Assembly (NCBI GenBank): GCA_030591745.1
Contig: JAUVAM010000137.1
Location: 1 to 7,968, forward strand
DNA from: Deltaproteobacteria bacterium
GTDB taxonomy: Bacteria > Myxococcota > B64-G9
Reading direction: 5' to 3'
DNA: 7,968 bases
The position numbers were made by a program, and so were the translations under genes. Shown piece by piece: positions 1 through 4,757 of this stretch. The notes beneath the pieces were generated by a model. The model saw nothing but the letters and a program-made list of their open reading frames with translations. It was not told the origin of the DNA and made no database searches. Each line of letters begins with the position of its first letter. Within the stretch, counting starts at the first letter, position 1.

Positions 1-291
1 GGCATGCACCGTCAGCATGGCCACACCGTGGCGCGCCGCCGACCGCACCGCGCCGGCCACGGTGTTGGGGATGTCATGAAACTTGAGATCCAAAAAGACC
101 TCGCCTCCCTCTTCCTTGATGAGCTCGATGGCCTCGGGCCCCAAAGAGGTAAACAGCTCTTTGCCCACCTTGAACATGCCCACATGGCCTCGCAAGGCGC
201 GCACCAGCTTGAGCAGGCCCTCGCGATCGGGCACGTCCAGGGCCACAATGATACGACGGGCTGGATCGGAAAAGTCGGTGCTGTTGGGCAT
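1..291 (-). CDS. pyrF: Orotidine 5'-phosphate decarboxylase, N-terminal part (runs off left edge)
   Basis: Catalyses the last step of de novo UMP synthesis, decarboxylating OMP to UMP in the cytoplasm. The window holds the first 97 codons, read leftward from the ATG at 291-289; the rest lies beyond base 1. The family signature is plain: an IVALDVP first strand (residues 14-20), FKVG (about 40-43), and the catalytic D-x-K-x-x-D array in DLKFHDIPNT (about 67-76), which supplies the Asp/Lys active-site residues of this TIM-barrel enzyme. A strong Shine-Dalgarno site (GAGGAGG at 306-300) lies 8 nt before the ATG, inside the end of the upstream DUF4388 gene, whose stop is only 3 bp away. Co-translation with that gene is therefore likely. 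The visible part shows no frameshift or stop. The C-terminal half cannot be judged from here. Confidence 0.95.
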   Translation of the reverse strand, partial: MPNSTDFSDPARRIIVALDVPDREGLLKLVRALRGHVGMFKVGKELFTSLGPEAIELIKEEGGEVFLDLKFHDIPNTVAGAVRSAARHGVAMLTVHA

Positions 292-294
292 GGG

Positions 295-1539
295 TCAGTC
301 CTCCTCGACGACGGCGTCCATGTCGGCGCGCATGCTGTCTAAGCTTTCGAGCAAGGCATCACATTCTTCGTCTGCCAAAAGATCCATGGCCTGAAAGACA
401 CCGTAATCCAGAAGGGACTTCAAGGCCGCCATGGCGCAATCGTGGGCTTTGGCCTCGCCCCGCGCACGGGCGTTGCGATACAAAATCTCCACGTCCAGGC
501 CGCCCTCGTCATCCAAGCCCACCTGCTGAAACAAGGCCTGCAGGCCCTCGGCCGGTTGCGCCATGTAGTCTGCCAGAAGCGCCCCGCCACCAGCCCGGCT
601 CAGGGCCTGTTGCACCAAGACCAGCATGGCCGCATACATACGCAAGGCCTCTGGCACGCCGCCCACCTCAATCCGCTTGGGCTCACTGCGCTCATGCACA
701 TCCAGAAGCCCCAAACGTCTGAGCTTGGCCAAAGCCTTCAATACCTCGTACTCGCCCAAGTGGCTGGCCTCGATGAGATCGCCCACCGAGCGCCCTCCAT
801 CCACCAGGGCCTGTAGATGTTGCTCGGCCTTCTCCAGCTTCACGTCAACCACCACGGGACGGATGGCAGGCACCGCGTCCCGATCAGGAAATAGCTCATC
901 GAGACGCGTCAGTTCCTGCACCTTGCGTACGCCCTCGCGGATCACCTCCCGGGTGTCCACGTCCAGTCGCACCCGATTGCGCAAGACAGGTGCCCCCTGC
1001 ACAAAAATAAACTCGCCGCGCTCAAAATGGAATGTGGAGGTAACGATGTCGAGAACCTGGTGACGGATGCCGTCGTATAGCTGCCTTTGGGTCAACAAGC
1101 CACGCTCGATGAGCACGGCCCCCAGACGCTTCTTGGGCGTCACCTCGCCAAAGGCGCTCTCGAGTTGCTCCAGGGTGACGAGACCGTGGCGCCAGAGCAC
1201 CTCTCCCAATCGGTCGTCCTCCACGCTGGAGGTGGCGAAGACCACCTGGCCATCAATGAAACTAACGGTCTTTCGCGCGCCGGGCACCAGCAAGCTCAAC
1301 AGACCGTCGCGGCGCATCGATGAAATCAAGGCCATGATCTCGGCCACATGCAAAAAGCGCAGATCGCCGTAAAGCAAGGGCTGAGCCCGCTGACCCGGCT
1401 CCGACTGGCTTCCGATGAGCAGATCCTCATGCAGCCGCAGCAGGCGCAGTTCTTCCGGAGCCTGCTTGGCCAACCGACCCAACCGCTCGCTCGGCAGGAT
1501 CAGGTCCCCGTCCGCATTGAAGCTCAAATCACGCACCAT
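295..1539 (-). CDS. DUF4388 (PATAN-like) domain protein, probable regulatory or signalling role
   Basis: A 414-residue soluble protein with no signal peptide or membrane segment. Residues about 56-180 look like a DUF4388/PATAN domain: a GDLRFLHVAEIMALISSM helix region, then GLLSLLVPGARKTVSFIDGQVVFA, the usual pattern of a small strand-rich unit with an 'I-x-F-x-x-G-x-V-V-x-A' core. It continues into RLGEVLWRHGLVTLEQLE and a second RLGAVLIERGLLTQRQL (about 110-155), a repeated motif also seen in the N-terminal domain of type II secretion/pilus ATPases (MshEN-like). Residues about 235-282 could form a winged helix. The C-terminal 130 residues are helical and end in an acidic tail. DUF4388 proteins are common in Myxococcota and Deltaproteobacteria and are linked to signalling, gliding and gene control, but no defined activity can be assigned here. 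The ATG at 1539 has GGAGG at 1550-1546, 6 nt upstream, and overlaps the ispG end by 11 bp. Confidence 0.85.
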   Translation of the reverse strand: MVRDLSFNADGDLILPSERLGRLAKQAPEELRLLRLHEDLLIGSQSEPGQRAQPLLYGDLRFLHVAEIMALISSMRRDGLLSLLVPGARKTVSFIDGQVVFATSSVEDDRLGEVLWRHGLVTLEQLESAFGEVTPKKRLGAVLIERGLLTQRQLYDGIRHQVLDIVTSTFHFERGEFIFVQGAPVLRNRVRLDVDTREVIREGVRKVQELTRLDELFPDRDAVPAIRPVVVDVKLEKAEQHLQALVDGGRSVGDLIEASHLGEYEVLKALAKLRRLGLLDVHERSEPKRIEVGGVPEALRMYAAMLVLVQQALSRAGGGALLADYMAQPAEGLQALFQQVGLDDEGGLDVEILYRNARARGEAKAHDCAMAALKSLLDYGVFQAMDLLADEECDALLESLDSMRADMDAVVEED

Positions 1540-2596
1540 CGCTGTCCTCCAAAGCTCTTTGAAAAATCTTCTCCATCAAAGCCTGCTCCAACTGCCCATT
1601 GGGCAACTTGGCCACCACCTGGCCCTTTTCAAACAACAGCCCCGTCCCCCCGGAACCAAAGGCCAAACCCAAATCCGCGGCCCGAGCTTCACCCGGACCA
1701 TTAACCTCACAACCCATGACGGCCACCGTGAGATCCCGCACATCACCTTCCAGGCTACGTTCCACGCGCTCGGCCACCAACATCACCTCGGCCTGAGTCC
1801 GACCACAGGTCGGGCAAGCCACCACCGCCGGTCCCGACCTGAGCCCCAGAGCAATGAGCAAGGTCCGGGCCACCCGCACTTCTTCAACGGGTGGAGCCGC
1901 AAGCGACACACGGATCGTCTCGCCGATGCCTTCAGCGAGCAACAAACTCAAAGCCGCGGCCGATCGCACAGCACCACTCAACATCGGGCCGGCCTCGGTC
2001 AAACCCAAATGCAAAGGCAGATCCGAGCGCTCGGCAAAAAGCCTGCAAGCCGCCACCATGCTATGAATCTCGGAGGCCTTCAAGGAAACCTTGATGGCCT
2101 GATAGCCCATGGCCTCTATGGCCTTTGCCTGCTCCAAGGCCACGGACACCATATTCTCGGCGGTGGCCTCCATGGCCTGTCCGTCAAGCTTGGGCATGGA
2201 ACCCGCGTTAACGCCCACGCGAATCGGCACCCCCGCCTTGGCCGCCGCCTCAACCACGTCCGCCAAGTTTTTTGGCCCGCCCAAATTGCCCGGATTCACC
2301 CTGAGCCCATCGGCCCCAATCTCAGCCGCGGCCACGGCCAGGCGATGATTAAAATGCACGTCGGCCACGATGGGCAAACCCGTGCGCTCACGAATTTCCG
2401 GGATGCTTTCCACCGCCGGCTCATCGGGCACGGCGATGCGACCGATATCGCAACCGGCGCGCTTGGCCATCAAAAACTGTTCAACGATAATATCAACCTG
2501 CGCCGGATCGGCCTTGGCCATGGTCTGAACAGACACCGGTGCCCCGCCACCCACGGCGACCTGTCCAAGCAGTATTTGTCTAGTCGTCCTCGGCAC
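1529..2596 (-). CDS. ispG: 4-hydroxy-3-methylbut-2-enyl-diphosphate synthase (flavodoxin/ferredoxin)
   Basis: Converts 2-C-methylerythritol 2,4-cyclodiphosphate to HMBPP in the non-mevalonate isoprenoid pathway, using a [4Fe-4S] cluster. Family landmarks are intact: R-T-T-R-Q near the N-terminus, GGGAPVSVQTM, ADVHF, LRVNPGN, IRVGVNAGS, KASE, LHLGLTEAG, GIGETIRVSL, and the cluster segments CPTC and GCEVNGPGE. With the chosen start the cluster ligands are C261, C264 and C296, with the conserved Glu at 303. The length of 355 residues is normal for the short bacterial type. The reading frame stays open upstream to base 2905, but that extension is antisense to the regulator gene and has no IspG similarity. 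The GTG at 2596-2594 gives MPRTTRQ, which matches the usual family N-terminus. There is no Shine-Dalgarno site before it. First gene of the ispG-DUF4388-pyrF operon. QTMAKAD replaces the more usual QSMTNTD. Confidence 0.95.
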   Translation of the reverse strand: MPRTTRQILLGQVAVGGGAPVSVQTMAKADPAQVDIIVEQFLMAKRAGCDIGRIAVPDEPAVESIPEIRERTGLPIVADVHFNHRLAVAAAEIGADGLRVNPGNLGGPKNLADVVEAAAKAGVPIRVGVNAGSMPKLDGQAMEATAENMVSVALEQAKAIEAMGYQAIKVSLKASEIHSMVAACRLFAERSDLPLHLGLTEAGPMLSGAVRSAAALSLLLAEGIGETIRVSLAAPPVEEVRVARTLLIALGLRSGPAVVACPTCGRTQAEVMLVAERVERSLEGDVRDLTVAVMGCEVNGPGEARAADLGLAFGSGGTGLLFEKGQVVAKLPNGQLEQALMEKIFQRALEDSDGA

Positions 2597-2633
2597 AGCG
2601 AAGATTATAACCAAAGTGCAGGGACTTAGGGAA
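2597..2633 (-). promoter_or_regulatory. Putative promoter of the ispG operon
   Basis: A perfect TATAAT lies at 2609-2604 on the minus strand, preceded by GGT, which is close to an extended -10. The -35 region is poor: the best candidate is TTCCCT at 2633-2628, with an 18 bp spacer and 3 of 6 consensus positions. The expected transcription start is near 2597, directly next to the proposed ispG GTG at 2596. The call rests on the -10 match and on its place in the divergent intergenic gap. Confidence 0.5.
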
Positions 2634-2650
2634 GCCCAAATCACGACAGC

Positions 2651-2679
2651 TTGCCCGATTGCCGCCAGATTAGTAGAGT
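2651..2679 (+). promoter_or_regulatory. Weak candidate promoter for the HTH/zinc-ribbon gene
   Basis: TTGCCC (2651-2656) and TAGAGT (2674-2679) are separated by 17 bp; each matches the sigma-70 consensus at 4 of 6 positions. A start near 2686 would give a leader of about 25 nt before the ATG at 2711. Matches of this quality are common by chance, so this is a suggestion from position and spacing only. Confidence 0.25.
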
Positions 2680-2703
2680 CTTGATACCTGCATTGCGTCA
2701 AGA
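2679..2703. repeat. 6-bp inverted repeat in the regulator leader, candidate operator
   Basis: TCTTGA (2679-2684) and TCAAGA (2698-2703) form a perfect inverted repeat with a 13 bp gap, half-site centres 19 bp apart. It lies between the candidate -10 and the start codon of the HTH gene at 2711, where a dimeric repressor could bind. A 6-bp match can arise by chance, and the symmetry does not extend further on either side. Confidence 0.25.
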
Positions 2704-2710
2704 GACAAGC

Positions 2711-3046
2711 ATGAGCAAAGCCGCCCAACCACCTCAGCCAAGTCAACGACATCAGACCTTGCGACGGGCCATGCTCGATCACTTGCGCGAGGGCCCTCTG
2801 ACCAGCCGGGATCTGTCCGGCTTGCTGGGCATTCGCGAAAAGGACGTGAGCGCGCATTTGGAACACCTGGTGCGCAGTCTGAAGCGCAGCGACGAAAGGC
2901 TGCATGTCGAGCCGGCTGAATGCCTGGGCTGCGGTTACATTTTCGCCGACCGCAAACGGCTAACCCGTCCCTCCGCCTGCCCCAAATGCCGCGCCCAGCG
3001 CATCGAAGCACCGATCTTTTCGCTTCGGGATGGACCCGATTCCTGA
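2711..3046 (+). CDS. Small transcriptional regulator: HTH domain fused to zinc ribbon (COG3357-like)
   Basis: A 111-residue cytoplasmic protein. Residues about 15-55 form a winged-helix-like HTH: LRRAMLDHLREGPLTSRDLS, followed by a probable recognition helix around EKDVSAHLEHLVRSLK. The C-terminal half holds a zinc ribbon, with paired cysteines CLGC (C71, C74) and CPKC (C90, C93) spaced for one metal ion. This layout matches predicted regulators grouped as COG3357, found in archaea and Deltaproteobacteria; targets are generally unknown. The frame is open further up to a TTG at 2651, but the ATG at 2711 is preferred because the domain begins soon after it and because a candidate promoter and inverted repeat lie between the two. 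It has only a weak AAGAGA ribosome site. It is divergent from the ispG operon and upstream of malQ, so it may control either one, or itself. Confidence 0.85.
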   Translation: MSKAAQPPQPSQRHQTLRRAMLDHLREGPLTSRDLSGLLGIREKDVSAHLEHLVRSLKRSDERLHVEPAECLGCGYIFADRKRLTRPSACPKCRAQRIEAPIFSLRDGPDS

Positions 3047-3073
3047 GGATCAAAACGCGGAAAAGCTTCAGCG

Positions 3074-3098
3074 AAGGAGGGGTCTGACCCCCTGCCTT
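3074..3098 (+). repeat. GC-rich imperfect hairpin between regulator gene and malQ
   Basis: AAGG-A-GGGGT (3074-3083), loop CTG, then ACCCC-(C)-T-(G)-CCTT (3087-3098) folds into a 10-pair stem with two single-base bulges. It starts 28 nt after the regulator stop codon. No T-tract follows on either strand, so it is not a standard intrinsic terminator, though it could slow polymerase or protect an mRNA end. The GGGGT-CTG-ACCCC core also resembles the palindromes of REP-type dispersed repeats; no transposase is present here. Confidence 0.5.
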
Positions 3099-3175
3099 AA
3101 GTGGAAAAATAAGAACAATGAGAATAACGCAACAACGTCCCCTTGATTGGGGTATGGTCCGAGCGCGAATGGCTT

Positions 3176-3181
3176 GAGGGG
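3176..3181 (+). promoter_or_regulatory. Ribosome binding site of malQ
   Basis: GAGGGG lies 5 nt before the ATG at 3187. It fixes that start, since the protein aligns with GH77 enzymes from its first residues. No convincing promoter was found in 3099-3175. A TTGATT at 3143-3148, flanked by CCCC and GGGG, has no good -10 partner at normal spacing. Confidence 0.7.
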
Positions 3182-3186
3182 TTATC

Positions 3187-4692
3187 ATGGATCTGGATCG
3201 TAGCTTTGGTGTGTTGTTGCATCCCACTTGTTTGCCGGGCCCTGGGGGCGTGGGGGTGCTGGGACAGCAGGCCAGAGACTTTGTTGACTGGTTGAAGTCG
3301 GCTGGTGCTCGGTGGTGGCAAGTGCTGCCTTTGGGTCCTACCGGCTACGGCGATTCACCCTATCAGTCCCTGTCCTCCTTCGCCGGCAACCCCTACCTCA
3401 TCGATCTTGCGGCCCTGCGTGACAAGGGCTGGTTGGCCGAAGAGGACCCGCTTGACATGCCGGAGGGATGGGTGGACTTCGGCAGACTGTACGAGGTCAA
3501 GTGGGCGGCCTTGCGCCTGGCCCATCAGGGCTTTTTGCGTCTGGCTTCGGGGAAGGAAAAAACGAACTACAAAACATTTTTGAAAGAAGAGAAATTCTGG
3601 ATCGAAGACTATGCCCTTTACCGATCCCTCAAAGAAAAACACGATCACAAGGCTTGGGACGGCTGGCCCGAAAAACTCAAACGCCGCGAGCCTGGGGCCT
3701 TGGATGAGGCGAAAAAGGAACTGGCCGATGAAGTCGCCTTCCACGCCTGGACCCAGTGGGTCTTCGACGAACAATGGGCGGCCATCCGGGCTTACGCCAA
3801 AGAGCAAGGCGTGGGCCTGATAGGCGACATCCCCATTTTCGTTTCGCACGATTCCCCCGAGGTATGGGCCCATCCGAAAAAATTTTGCTTGAACAAAGAC
3901 GGCCTGCCCCGCGTCGTGGCAGGCGTACCGCCGGATTATTTCTCCGAAACAGGTCAGCTCTGGGGCAACCCCCTGTACTGCTGGGAAACCCTGCTGGCCG
4001 ACGGCTTCAGCTGGTGGCTGCAGCGCCTTCGCTGCGTATTGAAAACCTGCGACCTCGTGCGCATCGATCACTTCCGCGGCTTTGAGTCCTACTGGGAAGT
4101 GCCCGGCGATGCGCCCAACGCCATCAAGGGTCGCTGGGTGAAGGCTCCAGGTCGCGAGCTCTTCGCCGCCATGCGGGCCGAACTCGGCCAGGTGCCGGTC
4201 ATCGCCGAGGACTTGGGCGTCATCACGGAAGAAGTCGAGGCCCTGCGTGACGAGTTGGATCTGCCCGGCATGAAGGTGCTGCAGTTCGCCTTCGACGGCG
4301 ACGAGGAAAACAAGTTCTTGCCCCACCTGCATGAAAAACATGGCAACTACGTGGTCTACCCGGGCACACACGACAATGAGACCACCCTGGGCTGGTACCG
4401 CAACCTGAGCCTCAAGCAGCGTGAGCAGGTGCGCGATTACGTCCAGAGCTACGACCTGCCGGTCAGCCCCGAAGAACAGTTGCCCTGGTCCATGATCGCC
4501 TTAACCCTTCACTCGCCGGCCAAGCTGGCCATGGTCTCCCTGCAGGACATCTTCGGCCTGGGCAACGAAGCACGAATGAACACACCCGCCACCACGGACG
4601 GCAATTGGTCTTGGCGCTATCGAGCAGAGCAACTCACGAACGAACACGCCACGCGCTTGATCCAAATGGCAGCCGACAACGAACGCTTATGA
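3187..4692 (+). CDS. malQ: 4-alpha-glucanotransferase (amylomaltase, GH77)
   Basis: Transfers alpha-1,4-glucan chains between malto-oligosaccharides or glycogen, releasing glucose; cytoplasmic. At 501 residues it is the short form, like Thermus aquaticus amylomaltase and plant DPE1, without the long N-terminal extension of E. coli MalQ. Signatures in order: SFGVLLHPTCLPGPGGVG (6-23), WWQVLPLGPTGYGDSPYQ (43-60), FAGNPYLIDL (65-74), GDIPIFVSHDS (213-223), AGVPPDYFS with GQLWGNPLY (245-264), VRIDHFRGFE (291-300), IAEDLG (339-344) and GTHDNET (393-399). By family knowledge the catalytic acids are D294 (nucleophile), E341 (acid/base) and D396 (transition-state stabiliser), all present. It has its own Shine-Dalgarno site and lies 140 bp after the regulator gene, so it may be separately transcribed. 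No other glycogen or maltose genes are in the window, so whether it serves glycogen turnover or maltodextrin use is open. Confidence 0.97.
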   Translation: MDLDRSFGVLLHPTCLPGPGGVGVLGQQARDFVDWLKSAGARWWQVLPLGPTGYGDSPYQSLSSFAGNPYLIDLAALRDKGWLAEEDPLDMPEGWVDFGRLYEVKWAALRLAHQGFLRLASGKEKTNYKTFLKEEKFWIEDYALYRSLKEKHDHKAWDGWPEKLKRREPGALDEAKKELADEVAFHAWTQWVFDEQWAAIRAYAKEQGVGLIGDIPIFVSHDSPEVWAHPKKFCLNKDGLPRVVAGVPPDYFSETGQLWGNPLYCWETLLADGFSWWLQRLRCVLKTCDLVRIDHFRGFESYWEVPGDAPNAIKGRWVKAPGRELFAAMRAELGQVPVIAEDLGVITEEVEALRDELDLPGMKVLQFAFDGDEENKFLPHLHEKHGNYVVYPGTHDNETTLGWYRNLSLKQREQVRDYVQSYDLPVSPEEQLPWSMIALTLHSPAKLAMVSLQDIFGLGNEARMNTPATTDGNWSWRYRAEQLTNEHATRLIQMAADNERL

Positions 4693-4703
4693 TGACCAAG
4701 GTT

Positions 4704-4733
4704 TTGACCTGCACCGACTTTCCATGATTGGAT
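4704..4733 (+). promoter_or_regulatory. Weak candidate promoter for the lipoprotein operon
   Basis: TTGACC (4704-4709, 5 of 6 to the -35 consensus) lies 18 bp before TTGGAT (4728-4733, 3 of 6 to the -10 consensus). This is in the 65 bp gap after malQ, which shows no intrinsic terminator, so read-through from malQ is an equally good explanation. Confidence 0.25.
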
Positions 4734-4757
4734 CGAGGTTTCGGAGGTTTAAGGTTG

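Noticed and set aside
1415..2629. Long plus-strand open frame of 404 codons opposite ispG
   Set aside because: It is antisense to clear ispG, and its translation is rich in His, Arg and Gln with no recognisable domain; long antisense frames are expected in GC-rich genes with biased third positions.
2597..2905. N-terminal extension of ispG to the ATG at 2905
   Set aside because: The extra 103 residues show no IspG similarity, run antisense to the HTH/zinc-ribbon gene and cross the predicted promoter.
3139..3152. CCCC-TTGATT-GGGG inverted repeat upstream of malQ as an operator or -35 element
   Set aside because: The symmetry is only four pairs and there is no acceptable -10 at normal spacing; probably chance in GC-rich sequence.
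2670..3227. Minus-strand open frame of 185 codons across the HTH gene and the malQ start
   Set aside because: It is antisense to two supported genes, has an Arg/Cys-rich translation without known motifs, and spans the intergenic hairpin.
3355..4371. Minus-strand open frame of 338 codons opposite malQ
   Set aside because: It lies wholly within the strongly conserved malQ coding region on the other strand and has no family resemblance or ribosome site.
4698..4710. AGGT-TTTG-ACCT mini-hairpin after malQ as a terminator
   Set aside because: The stem has only four pairs and is not followed by a T-tract.
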